Assembly (NCBI GenBank): GCA_008727115.1
Contig: CP044131.1
Span: 744,001-808,000 of the forward strand
Source: Comamonas testosteroni
Lineage (GTDB): Bacteria > Pseudomonadota > Gammaproteobacteria > Burkholderiales > Burkholderiaceae_C
Length of the DNA: 64,000 nucleotides
Direction of reading: 5' to 3'
Of this stretch, positions 8,984-16,188 are shown one piece after another (positions within the stretch are counted from its first letter, which is position 1; the number at the start of each line of letters is the position of its first letter). The position numbers were made by a program, and so were the translations under genes. Under the pieces are notes generated by a model. It was not told where the DNA came from and ran no database searches. It was given only the letters and a program-made list of their open reading frames with translations.

Positions 8984-9353
8984 GTTTCCTCCTTTGTTTG
9001 CATGCCTTGAATACTATTTAAAAGCATGAAAACATAAGCTGTGATTAGCTCAGTAGCTATACAGTTCATAGCAAAAATACAGCTATCCAAAATAGCCAAA
9101 ATCACTTGCATGAGACAGAGCGCCTGCAGCGGGCTGTTTGTCTCTCAGGACACGAAGGTGAGGCTCAATGTTTGCCAGGAGCGCGCCCCGCGAATCAGTG
9201 CTGCGCCTTGCGTGAGGTGCCGCGATTACTGCGCCCGGTGGTCTGGGTACGTGGTGCACAAGCGTTGACATGGGGCTGCACCCCATACCCGCTAATAACT
9301 GGAAGCTATATCAAGTCGTAATATTTGAATGGCCACAAATCTAAGCCACAGCA
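8984..9353. other. Prophage intergenic region, candidate replication origin
   Basis: Some 370 bases without a supported gene between zot and the recombinase. It contains a hairpin ATGGGG-CTGCA-CCCCAT (9270-9286), a GAGACA/TGTCTC stem (9112-9144) around a GC-rich core, and two related blocks starting CCGCGA and ending TGCGCC (9188-9207 and 9220-9235). Filamentous phages keep their plus and minus origins in such a hairpin-rich gap. It should also hold the recombinase promoter. Assignment is inference. Confidence 0.45.
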
Positions 9354-10760
9354 TCAGTTGTCCATCAGGACAGAGCGAACCTGAGAATTGCGCCTTGCCA
9401 GGGCTTCCAGATAGCCGCCCGCTTGCTGCTGCTGGGCCTGCTGCACCTGGATGACTTCTCTGGTCGGTGGAGTCGCATCAATGCGGTGACCGCCACGGCC
9501 ATCGCTTCGGATGCCGGTGGCCGTGTCGATCACCAATGGCCTGTCCTGGCCACCGGTGTTGAGGTATGGCGCATCACAGGTCACTGGCCTGACCACCGAG
9601 TCAAAACTCACGGTGACCATGCATGTCGCCAGTCGCTTGACCTGGTAGCCCGCATCCTTGAGGTCTTCGCTATTGACGTCGAACAGACGGCGGGTGCCAT
9701 CGCTGACGATGAAGGTAAGCACCTGTTTGCCTTGCTTGCTCAGCTCACCGCTGACGTGCAGTTGCTTGCCAAACAGAGGGTCTTTGACGACTGGTGCAGG
9801 CGCCACCGCTTGACCAGGCTGAACCTCATCGGGAGACAAGGGCACGGTAGCTGTTGGCTGCGCTGCAGGTGCAGCAGCCGGTGTTGCGCTCGTAACTGCA
9901 ACTGGCTGACCAGGTGCAGGGCCAAGCACGCGAGGCTGAACAGGCGGCGAGGGCTGGACTCTACGGCCCCAGACGTCGCGCTCCCCATCAGGCCAGAAGG
10001 CCCAGACCAGCAAGATCGCCGACATGATCAACCAGGCCCACTTGAAGCGGTTGAACTTGACGATCATGGGGTTGACGTCAGTAACACCTGATTCCGCTGA
10101 GCCGCTGCTTTGCGTGTTGCTGCGGTACAGGCCGAAGTACTGCTTTTTGTATTCGCGTTCGTTGGTCTGGATGACTGCGCCACGGTAGCCCGCATGCACC
10201 TTGCGGATGTATTCACCCTTCTTGCCCAGGATGTCTGCCTTGCGGCATTTGATGAGCGTGGCGATGAGCTGGGCAATGGGCTGGTTGATGTCGCGAAAGC
10301 TTTGCGTCATCAACAGCACTTCGGCATTGAAGTGCCGGTGCAGCTTGAACCATTGCACAAGGCTCTCAGGCGTGCCCAGCTTGGGGAATGAGACGTGGCA
10401 TTCGTCAATGACATAGAGCGGCCCCTCCCCATTCTTGCCGCGCCAGTCGCTGTAGAAGTCCCAGACGGTGCCGAAGGTGAAGACGTTCTCTGGCTGGGGT
10501 TCTGGCTCGCGGTCAGTCCAGAGCTTAAATGCAGGCTCTTCTGCGATGTTGGCCGCGTTCCAGTCGCCAATGCGCGGCGCTGGCCTGGTGCGAACCTCGA
10601 TCAGGTCGCGGTAGTCGGGGTCGATGGCCGCAAAGGCATCGACATTGAGCGGCAGGTTTGTGATGACCTTGCGCCCAGCTTTGAGCGCCGGCAGGACGTG
10701 ATAGACGACGCCCTCATAGCTTTTGCCGCTGCCAGGAATGCCCTCCAGTCCGTTAATCAT
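9354..10760 (-). CDS. zot: Zot-family phage assembly ATPase (pI-like)
   Basis: A 468-residue inner-membrane ATPase that drives extrusion of filamentous virions. Walker A is GIPGSGKS (7-14), Walker B LYVIDE (115-120), and a single membrane helix WAWLIMSAILLVWAF lies at about 241-256, giving the cytoplasmic-ATPase, periplasmic-tail layout of pI/Zot. The periplasmic part is Pro/Ala rich and ends in a longer domain with two cysteines. ATG 10760 overlaps the stop of the DUF2523 gene (ATGA), so the two are translationally coupled. It is the last structural gene before the origin-like gap. Confidence 0.95.
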   Translation of the reverse strand: MINGLEGIPGSGKSYEGVVYHVLPALKAGRKVITNLPLNVDAFAAIDPDYRDLIEVRTRPAPRIGDWNAANIAEEPAFKLWTDREPEPQPENVFTFGTVWDFYSDWRGKNGEGPLYVIDECHVSFPKLGTPESLVQWFKLHRHFNAEVLLMTQSFRDINQPIAQLIATLIKCRKADILGKKGEYIRKVHAGYRGAVIQTNEREYKKQYFGLYRSNTQSSGSAESGVTDVNPMIVKFNRFKWAWLIMSAILLVWAFWPDGERDVWGRRVQPSPPVQPRVLGPAPGQPVAVTSATPAAAPAAQPTATVPLSPDEVQPGQAVAPAPVVKDPLFGKQLHVSGELSKQGKQVLTFIVSDGTRRLFDVNSEDLKDAGYQVKRLATCMVTVSFDSVVRPVTCDAPYLNTGGQDRPLVIDTATGIRSDGRGGHRIDATPPTREVIQVQQAQQQQAGGYLEALARRNSQVRSVLMDN

Positions 10761-11146
10761 GAGCCGAGCCTTGTGAACGGGATGAGCTGGAGCACCAGGC
10801 GAATGCCGATAGCAGCGACGATGATTGTGGTCGCAGTTCCCACGCCAGCGAGCTGCATGACGTTGACGATTTCAGAAGGCAGCTGCACACCGTCAGCAAA
10901 GCCGGAAAGAGCGGAGACATCCACAGCATCCATGCCGGCCTTGACGATGTCCAAGCCCTTGTCAATGACGAAGCAAAAGGCATCAGAGAGCATGTCCCAA
11001 GCCGCTTTCAACACAGCTTTGATGAGGTCAACAGCCCATTTGTACCAACTGTCCAAAACCTCTCTTGCCCACTTGAGAACACTCGCGGGGAAAGAGGTCA
11101 GCCAGGTAAAGAAATCAGAAACGGATTGTTTGAGCCACTGCAGCAT
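10757..11146 (-). CDS. DUF2523-type minor coat protein (pVI-like)
   Basis: A 129-residue protein from ATG 11146, two bases after the pIII-like gene stops; the longer open frame upstream lies inside that gene and is rejected. It is amphipathic at the N terminus and has a membrane helix near the end (ATTIIVAAIGIRLVLQLI). The place between pIII and zot and the length fit the minor tip protein pVI of inoviruses, often labelled DUF2523. It would anchor the adsorption protein at the virion end. Confidence 0.8.
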   Translation of the reverse strand: MLQWLKQSVSDFFTWLTSFPASVLKWAREVLDSWYKWAVDLIKAVLKAAWDMLSDAFCFVIDKGLDIVKAGMDAVDVSALSGFADGVQLPSEIVNVMQLAGVGTATTIIVAAIGIRLVLQLIPFTRLGS

Positions 11147-11148
11147 GC

Positions 11149-12531
11149 TCAGCCCCCAAAGATCAGACGACGCGCAAGAATCAAGGCGCTCAGAATGGTG
11201 ATGGCCCTGATGACGCCCCATAGCCAAGGCTCAGGAGCGATATCACGAGAGCCCAAATCGCCAAGAGGGCCGAAATCAAAATTCACAACCCAAGAAGGAG
11301 CAGAGCCGCCATCAGCAACGCTGGGCATCAAATTAGATGCCAGAGAGCCAAGGCCGGACGCCTTGAGCTGGGCGCTTTTTTCCGTCCAAAGCTTTACAGG
11401 GCCGTCGGGATACTTTGCTTCGTAAAGGCTGCCAATCTCTCCAGCCCCAGAGCTCGGCATGGGTCCGGTGCCGGGTCCAGGTGGCGCAGCGGTGTCGCTG
11501 CAGTCAGAGCCAGAACATTCGCCATTGCCGCTACCAGAACCACCAGAGCCGGAGCCGTTGCCACTCTGAGCACCACCACCAGGCACAGGGCCGGCATTGA
11601 CTGCAGCGCAGATCATGCTGCCGGAGTTTCTAGGCTTGGCGCAGTACTCGGCCTGGCTGACCTGGTCAACCTTGGTGGTGGTGCCTGTGGTGTTGCCGTT
11701 GGCGTCCTTGTTGGTCGTGACCGTGGTGGATTCGCAGACGCCGTTGGAGCAGGTCGTGGTGGTCTTGCCTTCGGTCTTTGTGCCGTCGCTGTTGGTGGTG
11801 GAGCCTGTCCAGTCAACGCCTGTGGCACTGGATGCAGGAATGCAGACTTCCTTGCCGTTTACAACACCAGTCTGGCCTGCACAGCGCTTGTCTACAGGCT
11901 CTGTTTTTTCTGCTGGAGGTGGTGCATCAGGGGCTTGAGGCTCAGATGGCGTGCCATAGGTGCAGAGGCCACCCGTCAGCGTGCCCATGCCCTTGTAAAG
12001 GGTTTTGCCTGTGCTGTCCGTGACGCCGGTGCTGGGGCCAGCTTTTGCCATGCAGCCTTGGTTGCAGCCCGGAAACTTAGGCTGATCCCAAAAAAGGTCA
12101 TCGGGTGGCTGATAGCAGGCAGTTTCGGAGTCACCGTCATAGGTGGAATAGGACTTTTGGGTGCCGCTCATGCCGGAGCAAAGAGCGGCCAAGCCATCGC
12201 ACTTATCAGGAGGCGGGCAATCATCAGTCTTGTACCGCAAAGAAGCAGTTCCAGTAAGAATTCGCTCTTTACCAGAGCCGTCCTTACTTCTAAATTTAAA
12301 AGTGCAAGCAGCAGATTCAAAAATGGCTGATTCAACTGTACTGTTCCCTGCAACACGCAGTCCATTAAGTGATGAACACGCTTCAGACTGAGTTAAAAAC
12401 CAACCATTATCTTGACCTGAAGAGAGGTAGGCCTGATATAGCTTGCATTGGGGCTCTGCAACTGCAAGACCACAAGTAAATGCAAAAGCAAGTGAGATCC
12501 AGCGAATAAGAGACGACACTCTCAACCTCAC
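11149..12531 (-). CDS. pIII-like/TspB-type adsorption protein
   Basis: About 460 residues. I choose GTG 12531 because it forms a GTGA overlap with the preceding 31-codon gene and gives a normal signal peptide (RWISLAFAFTCGLAVA); a TTG at 12555 is the alternative. The mature part is cysteine-rich, with a Thr/Asn/Gly-rich stretch and a GSGSGGSGSGNG linker, then a C-terminal domain ending in a membrane anchor and RRLIFGG. This N-domain, glycine linker, C-anchor plan is that of filamentous-phage pIII, and the region resembles neisserial TspB proteins. It should bind the host receptor, probably a pilus. Sequence is variable in this class, so receptor choice cannot be told. Confidence 0.78.
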   Translation of the reverse strand: MRLRVSSLIRWISLAFAFTCGLAVAEPQCKLYQAYLSSGQDNGWFLTQSEACSSLNGLRVAGNSTVESAIFESAACTFKFRSKDGSGKERILTGTASLRYKTDDCPPPDKCDGLAALCSGMSGTQKSYSTYDGDSETACYQPPDDLFWDQPKFPGCNQGCMAKAGPSTGVTDSTGKTLYKGMGTLTGGLCTYGTPSEPQAPDAPPPAEKTEPVDKRCAGQTGVVNGKEVCIPASSATGVDWTGSTTNSDGTKTEGKTTTTCSNGVCESTTVTTNKDANGNTTGTTTKVDQVSQAEYCAKPRNSGSMICAAVNAGPVPGGGAQSGNGSGSGGSGSGNGECSGSDCSDTAAPPGPGTGPMPSSGAGEIGSLYEAKYPDGPVKLWTEKSAQLKASGLGSLASNLMPSVADGGSAPSWVVNFDFGPLGDLGSRDIAPEPWLWGVIRAITILSALILARRLIFGG

Positions 12532-12623
12532 AATCTTGCCAGCATGAAAAAGCAAATCGCCCCGATTGCACCGATCAGCGCAAAAGCAGCGTGCACGGCG
12601 ACAACCAGGGCGACGATCAGCAT
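12528..12623 (-). CDS. Tiny membrane protein (pVII/pIX-like)
   Basis: A 31-residue frame, ATG 12623 to TGA 12528, almost all one hydrophobic helix (IVALVVAVHAAFALIGAIGA then CFFMLARL). It sits 9 bases after the major coat gene and overlaps the pIII-like gene by GTGA. Size and place match the short tip proteins pVII or pIX of inoviruses. Supported by coupling and hydrophobicity only. Confidence 0.6.
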   Translation of the reverse strand: MLIVALVVAVHAAFALIGAIGAICFFMLARL

Positions 12624-12632
12624 GGCAGCGCC

Positions 12633-12869
12633 TTAGATCTTGGCGATGATGCGCTTGACGATGGCAGGGCCCTTCATCACCAGGGCGATGCCGACGATGA
12701 TCACGGCCAGCGCAGTGACCTTGGTGGCGATGCCGGAGAGATCGACCTCGGCAAACAAATCGTCAATGCCAGCAGCGTGAGCACCGGAGGCAGCGACCAT
12801 GGCACCCACTGCCAGAGCGGCTTGTGCGGAACGAGCGCGCAGTGCGCGCAGAGCGTTGAACTTATTCAT
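12633..12869 (-). CDS. Major coat protein precursor (pVIII-like)
   Basis: A 78-residue preprotein from ATG 12869, with a purine-rich ribosome site (GAAGGGAAATCCT). The signal peptide ends at AHA (residue 32); the mature product is about 46 residues. It has an acidic start (GIDDLFAEVD), a central membrane helix (VTALAVIIVGIALVM) and a basic tail (KRIIAKI) that would contact DNA inside the virion. This is the textbook plan of an inovirus major coat protein. The 212-codon frame that contains it extends upstream through a neighbouring gene and is not its true extent. Confidence 0.93.
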   Translation of the reverse strand: MNKFNALRALRARSAQAALAVGAMVAASGAHAAGIDDLFAEVDLSGIATKVTALAVIIVGIALVMKGPAIVKRIIAKI

Positions 12870-12943
12870 AGGATTTCCCTTCTTCAAACAAGGTGCGAAC
12901 TTGCACCGGAGAACAGGCCGAATGCCAGCTCTCGGCTGCAATC

Positions 12944-13159
12944 TCACAGGTAGCGGCGAATCATCTGGATCACCACGCCAAGGACGAAGCCGAGCATGGC
13001 CAGGAAGAAGACCAGGCCGAAGCCGAGTGCAACCGAGCTGGTGATGCTGGTGGGCGTGATGCCCAGCGCGGCGAGGTCTTGCACAGTGACTTCTGTCACC
13101 GCGACCTGGTTGCCGGGCTGGCAAGGGGCTTCGATCTGGGTGCAGATGAAGTAGCTCAC
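12944..13159 (-). CDS. Small membrane protein of the phage coat region
   Basis: A 71-residue product beginning at GTG 13159, which overlaps the stop of the zinc-ribbon gene before it (GTGA). The N-terminal half has two cysteines and is polar; residues about 41-66 form one strong membrane helix followed by MIRRYL. It lies just before the major coat gene, where inoviruses keep small structural or assembly proteins. No family recognised. Confidence 0.65.
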   Translation of the reverse strand: MSYFICTQIEAPCQPGNQVAVTEVTVQDLAALGITPTSITSSVALGFGLVFFLAMLGFVLGVVIQMIRRYL

Positions 13160-13311
13160 CCGATGTTCTCCAGATAGGTTTCATAGGAGACGATCTCGTG
13201 CGAGTCGCAATCAGGGCAAGCCGCAGAGGGGTCGTCCTCTTCCATGTCCCAATCGGCATCAGCAGCATCAAAAATCAGGCCGCAGCCGTAGCAAGCTAAT
13301 TTGTCGTCCAT
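13156..13311 (-). CDS. Acidic zinc-ribbon microprotein
   Basis: A 51-residue frame, ATG 13311 to TGA 13156. Two CxxC knuckles (CYGC and CPDC) flank a very acidic middle (DAADADWDMEEDD). It overlaps the next gene by GTGA. It resembles the other two acidic CxxC microproteins directly upstream and the one at 15785. Function unknown. Confidence 0.65.
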   Translation of the reverse strand: MDDKLACYGCGLIFDAADADWDMEEDDPSAACPDCDSHEIVSYETYLENIG

Positions 13312-13319
13312 GGTGAATC

Positions 13320-13490
13320 TCAGTACTCAGTGGCATCAGGCAGGTCAGAGACCCACTCTTCATAGGGGCGGATGTTGTGCGAGCCACAGATTGGGCAGCC
13401 GCACTCAACAACCTCATCAACGGTGAAGCCCAGATTGATTTCCATGCAGTCATCGCAGCAGGCGGTGTCGTCTTCAAGTTCGCGGCTCAT
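13320..13490 (-). CDS. Acidic zinc-ribbon microprotein
   Basis: A 56-residue product from ATG 13490, whose A is shared with the TAA of the previous gene (TAATG). Knuckles are CCDDC and CPIC with acidic flanks (MSRELEDD, DATEY). Part of a run of three similar microproteins. An upstream in-frame ATG at 13520 lies within the preceding gene and is less likely. Confidence 0.62.
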   Translation of the reverse strand: MSRELEDDTACCDDCMEINLGFTVDEVVECGCPICGSHNIRPYEEWVSDLPDATEY

Positions 13491-13621
13491 TACTCGCCTC
13501 CATCGCTCATGGCACCGCACTCAGGGCACAGAAACATGACCCAATCGGGGTAACGACCATCGGCCTCAAAGTCGGTGAATTCCTCTTCTTCGCCAACGTG
13601 ATTGCATTCAGGGCATTCCAT
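13490..13621 (-). CDS. Acidic zinc-ribbon microprotein
   Basis: A 43-residue product starting MECPECNHVGEEEEF and ending with CPECGAMSDGGE: two CPxC knuckles and about a dozen acidic residues. The start ATG 13621 directly follows the stop of a 32-codon ORF and has a strong ribosome site (GAGGAGGTG). It is coupled to the next microprotein by TAATG. Confidence 0.68.
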   Translation of the reverse strand: MECPECNHVGEEEEFTDFEADGRYPDWVMFLCPECGAMSDGGE

Positions 13622-13720
13622 CTAAATCACCTCCTCAAGGGTTGTAGAAACCATGGCCATGAGTCCCCGCCAGAAAGCCCAGCAGACGGGCAGGAACCAG
13701 ACCAGGTTGAGGGGGGCCAT
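13622..13720 (-). CDS. Small hydrophobic phage ORF
   Basis: A 32-residue frame coupled to the ssDNA-binding protein gene by TGATG and ending one base before the next start. The sequence MAPLNLVWFLPVCWAFWRGL is hydrophobic and Trp-rich and could insert in the membrane. The 3' codons overlap the ribosome site of the next gene. It may be a true small protein or a coupling leader. Confidence 0.45.
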   Translation of the reverse strand: MAPLNLVWFLPVCWAFWRGLMAMVSTTLEEVI

Positions 13721-14076
13721 CAGGCCGGTACAGCGGCCTTGGCGGACGCTGCAGGGGCTGCTGCGGTGGGCTTGGACTGAGCGTGTTCAACGGGGCGAGC
13801 ACCGAGCACGACTTCCTTGGATTCCTTGCCGTTGCTGACTCGTTCGATATCGAGTTCGACCATGAAGGGAAAGGGGATATGCTGCATGCGGAACACGGTG
13901 TCAGCGTCGGGCATCTTCCATTCCTCAGTGCAGATGCCTCCCTTGAAGTTTTCGCTGGGCTTGTTGAAGCGAGTGTCTAGACTGACTTCTGCAAAAAGAG
14001 TGCCGGTGTTAATGCCTTCGCCGTTCACAAAACCCTTGTAGGCCTTAGAACCTACGACCTTAATGATGAGTGCCAT
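13720..14076 (-). CDS. Phage ssDNA-binding protein (pV-like)
   Basis: A 118-residue protein that follows the replication initiator with a 17-base overlap. The first 90 residues are strand-rich and compact, with conserved aromatic residues (AYKGF, LDTRFNK, FRMQHIPFPFMVELD). The last 25 are an Ala/Pro-rich disordered tail. Order, size and fold pattern fit the inovirus protein that coats single-stranded progeny DNA in the cytoplasm before export. Assignment is by context plus general sequence character, not a diagnostic motif. Confidence 0.75.
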   Translation of the reverse strand: MALIIKVVGSKAYKGFVNGEGINTGTLFAEVSLDTRFNKPSENFKGGICTEEWKMPDADTVFRMQHIPFPFMVELDIERVSNGKESKEVVLGARPVEHAQSKPTAAAPAASAKAAVPA

Positions 14077-15292
14077 TGCGGCTCCTTTCGATGGCTGGCA
14101 GCTCGTACCAGTCGGGCATGGACACCGGGCCGAGCTTGATTACCCGGGTCCTTGTTTTCAGTTGCACGACGTTGCTTTTGACCGCGATATCAATCCCATA
14201 TGGAAGCAGCTCGCGGCGGTGACGGTAGAAGGTGTTGCGGCTCAGCTTTGTGGTGACGTCATCACCGGCCTGCCACATGCGGTATGTACTTAGCAGCGCC
14301 TTGGGAAGCTGCGAGAGGTCGTCAACTTCTGCGCTGCCACGGGCGAAAACTTCTGAGCGGTTCTCGAATTCGATTTCCAGTTGCTTCATGTCGAAGCCCC
14401 CCAGGTAGTGGCACCCCATGTCATGCAGCTTGGTTGCCTTGAACGTCATTTCCACGCGGACGAGGCCCACGGCATCGCACCAGTCCGCCAACTGGAGCAC
14501 GTAAGGGTTGGTGATGCCTTTTTCGTAGTCCTTGACGGTGCCGTCATTGATGCCCTTGGCGTCCTGTACCCGGCCGGCGTGACGGCGCAGCTCAGGGCCT
14601 TTGAGGTAGGCCTTGACATAGATACGGCGTGAACCGCGCCCAAAATCCACGGTTTCCCCATCGCCATAGGTGCCGGTTTTCAGGCGGCTGGCCTGCTGGC
14701 CTTGCAGGTGGCGCATGTAGGCATAGGCGTCCTCTTTGCTGCCCACGGCGTAATTGCAGGTCATGTCGATACGGGTGACGATCGCACCCGTCCAGCAGGA
14801 GCGAGGCTCACCCTTGAAGTTAGTGAGGTACTTGTCGCCCTCGGTGAAGGGTGGCAGGCCCAGCTTGACCAACAGCTTGTTGATGATCTCCAAGCATTCG
14901 AGGAAGGTGTAGCCAAACACGTTGTCGGGCCGACCCCACTTGGAGACGTTGCCCTCAAACCAAACGGTTTCGCCATCGCAGCGCACGAAAACAGCAGTTT
15001 CAAAGCTGCCTTCAATGCGGGACTTCTTGAGCGTGACGGTTTCGACTTCGCCTTCCTTGTCGATACGCATCACAGCGCCGTCAGCGATCTTGGGTAGATC
15101 GGTGCGGAAGTGGCGCTGGTACATGGACAGCCAGTCGCAGAAGCCCACCATCTGCACTTTGGTGGGTTGGTATGGCCGCCATTCGGCACGCGTGGAAATG
15201 TCCACGACATTGCCGGTTTCCGAAGCCGAAAAGGCCGCGGTAGAACTGGTGTCTGTACCAATTTTGGTACTAAAGTGACGTGTTACAAGCAC
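14060..15292 (-). CDS. Phage replication initiation protein (rolling-circle type)
   Basis: About 410 residues from GTG 15292, preceded by GGAGGGCGTGAC; the longer frame reaching 15373 runs through a low-complexity Gly/Ala stretch inside the previous gene. TGAIVTRIDMTCNYAVGS and RIYVKAYLKGPEL resemble the inovirus gene II/X (RstA-like) initiators that nick the plus origin. The C-terminal part carries helical, basic segments (NTFYRHRRELLPYGI). It overlaps the ssDNA-binding gene. Its start codon lies in an inverted repeat, which suggests autoregulation. The catalytic tyrosine cannot be assigned with certainty. Confidence 0.82.
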   Translation of the reverse strand: MLVTRHFSTKIGTDTSSTAAFSASETGNVVDISTRAEWRPYQPTKVQMVGFCDWLSMYQRHFRTDLPKIADGAVMRIDKEGEVETVTLKKSRIEGSFETAVFVRCDGETVWFEGNVSKWGRPDNVFGYTFLECLEIINKLLVKLGLPPFTEGDKYLTNFKGEPRSCWTGAIVTRIDMTCNYAVGSKEDAYAYMRHLQGQQASRLKTGTYGDGETVDFGRGSRRIYVKAYLKGPELRRHAGRVQDAKGINDGTVKDYEKGITNPYVLQLADWCDAVGLVRVEMTFKATKLHDMGCHYLGGFDMKQLEIEFENRSEVFARGSAEVDDLSQLPKALLSTYRMWQAGDDVTTKLSRNTFYRHRRELLPYGIDIAVKSNVVQLKTRTRVIKLGPVSMPDWYELPAIERSRNGTHH

Positions 15293-15297
15293 GTCAC
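15255..15297. promoter_or_regulatory. Two adjacent palindromes at the phage rep start
   Basis: GTACCAA-TT-TTGGTAC (15255-15270) and GTGACGTG-ttacaag-CACGTCAC (15275-15297) are both perfect. The second covers the GTG start of the replication gene and the stop of the gene before it. Such a structure could block translation of rep or bind a repressor. Inference. Confidence 0.55.
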
Positions 15298-15594
15298 GCC
15301 CTCCGGGCCCTGCTGCGGACCCTCCCCCGCAAGCGGGGCCCCCTCCGCCGCAGCGCCCTCCAAGCAGCTGCAACGGGCATCACCGCACAGGCGCACTTGC
15401 TTGCAGGGAACCGTGAAATGCGCGATTTCCGGCGAGATGGATTCGACGGTCCAGCAGTCCAGGCCGTCGGGTGTCGTCCAGGAAGAGCGAATGCGCGCGC
15501 AGTAGTGCACGCCTTGCTTGATGACCTGGCCGAGCTTTGCAGCTGCGACACAGCGCTCATAGTGCGCGGCGTGGGTGTAGGGCTGGCCGGTCAT
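15283..15594 (-). CDS. Hypothetical phage protein
   Basis: A 103-residue product from ATG 15594 (ATGA overlap with the gene before). Cysteines are spaced through it (YCARIRSSW, DCWTV, PCKQVRLCGDARCSC), which suggests a metal or disulfide fold. The last 25 residues are Gly/Ala/Pro rich and overlap the rep start. No family recognised; the place just before rep is common for early inovirus ORFs. Confidence 0.6.
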   Translation of the reverse strand: MTGQPYTHAAHYERCVAAAKLGQVIKQGVHYCARIRSSWTTPDGLDCWTVESISPEIAHFTVPCKQVRLCGDARCSCLEGAAAEGAPLAGEGPQQGPEGVTCL

Positions 15595-15788
15595 GAGTTT
15601 CCCCATCCACGCTTGCCCGAGCAGTAGATGCCGGAAATGATGAAGCCAGCTTCTACTTGGCATTGACGAAGGAAAGATTTCGTGACCTTATGGTCAGGAC
15701 CGAAGCGTCTTAAAACAGCTTCGTGCATACGACGGCACTGCTCCAGAGACCGGGACTGATGCGACTGGACGTAATGCAGAGTGCTCAT
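15591..15788 (-). CDS. Small basic phage protein
   Basis: A 65-residue product, ATG 15788 to TGA 15591, overlapped by ATGA at both ends. It is basic and helical (RSLEQCRRMHEAVLRRFG), with a glycine-rich end. No recognised domain. The tight coupling on both sides is the main support. Confidence 0.6.
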   Translation of the reverse strand: MSTLHYVQSHQSRSLEQCRRMHEAVLRRFGPDHKVTKSFLRQCQVEAGFIISGIYCSGKRGWGNS

Positions 15789-15955
15789 ATGCGCTCCAAA
15801 TCGCCACCGCACTTGGGGCACACGCAGACGGTTTCCCAACCGTCCCAATCGCCGACCATGTCGTCCTGTAGGTCGGTATTGCCTACCGGGCCAGTCCAAC
15901 CGCAGTCCTGGCACTCGCATTCGAAGTCGTCGTGCTCGTGAAAAGCGATAGTCAT
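15785..15955 (-). CDS. Acidic zinc-ribbon microprotein (early operon)
   Basis: A 56-residue product from ATG 15955, with ribosome site GGAGGG six bases before. It has CECQDC and CPKC knuckles and an acidic middle (TDLQDDMVGDWDGWE). It is the fourth protein of this type in the prophage, but lies in the early part of the operon. Function unknown. Confidence 0.65.
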   Translation of the reverse strand: MTIAFHEHDDFECECQDCGWTGPVGNTDLQDDMVGDWDGWETVCVCPKCGGDLERI

Positions 15956-16062
15956 TGGGTGCCCTCCACCTGGCCGACCTGGGCGGAAGCCGCCAGGCGA
16001 GCGCTTTGGTCTTCTTGACCAGGTAGAGGACTTAGGGGGGATGTGTGAGGGGTTGTAGACAT
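15952..16062 (-). CDS. First small ORF of the phage operon
   Basis: A 36-residue frame with a strong ribosome site (AAGGAG nine bases before ATG 16062) and an ATGA overlap with the zinc-ribbon gene. The sequence is Ser/Pro/Gln rich without a domain. It is the first ORF after the operator region and might be a leader peptide. Confidence 0.5.
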   Translation of the reverse strand: MSTTPHTSPLSPLPGQEDQSARLAASAQVGQVEGTQ

Positions 16063-16090
16063 GCTGGCGGCTCCTTATGCAAGAATCCAC

Positions 16091-16171
16091 GTACAAAATT
16101 GTTGTACATGAAAAATTCTTGTAAGCCGATGCTACATGAGTATTTCTTGTATTACAAGATTTTTTCTTGTA
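16091..16171. promoter_or_regulatory. Operator array between phage operon and XRE repressor
   Basis: TTGTA/TACAA half-sites repeat here: GTACAA-AATTG-TTGTAC (16091-16107), CTTGTA (16118-16123), CTTGTA-T-TACAAG (16146-16158) and CTTGTA (16166-16171). The DNA is AT-rich and divides the minus-strand phage operon from the plus-strand XRE gene. This is the layout of a lysogeny switch. The binding protein is presumed to be the XRE product. Confidence 0.65.
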
Positions 16172-16188
16172 ATTACTCAGGAGACCCT

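Noticed and set aside
9354-10760. Zot as a secreted toxin
   Set aside because: The toxin label comes from Vibrio phage CTX; here the gene is in a phage assembly operon and has the pI-type ATPase layout, so an assembly role is enough.
11394-12391. Several plus-strand frames inside the pIII-like gene
   Set aside because: Shadows of a low-complexity Ser/Gly/Thr-rich coding region.
12633-13271. 212-codon version of the coat protein gene
   Set aside because: The true precursor starts at 12869 with a signal peptide; the upstream part overlaps two other small genes in another frame.
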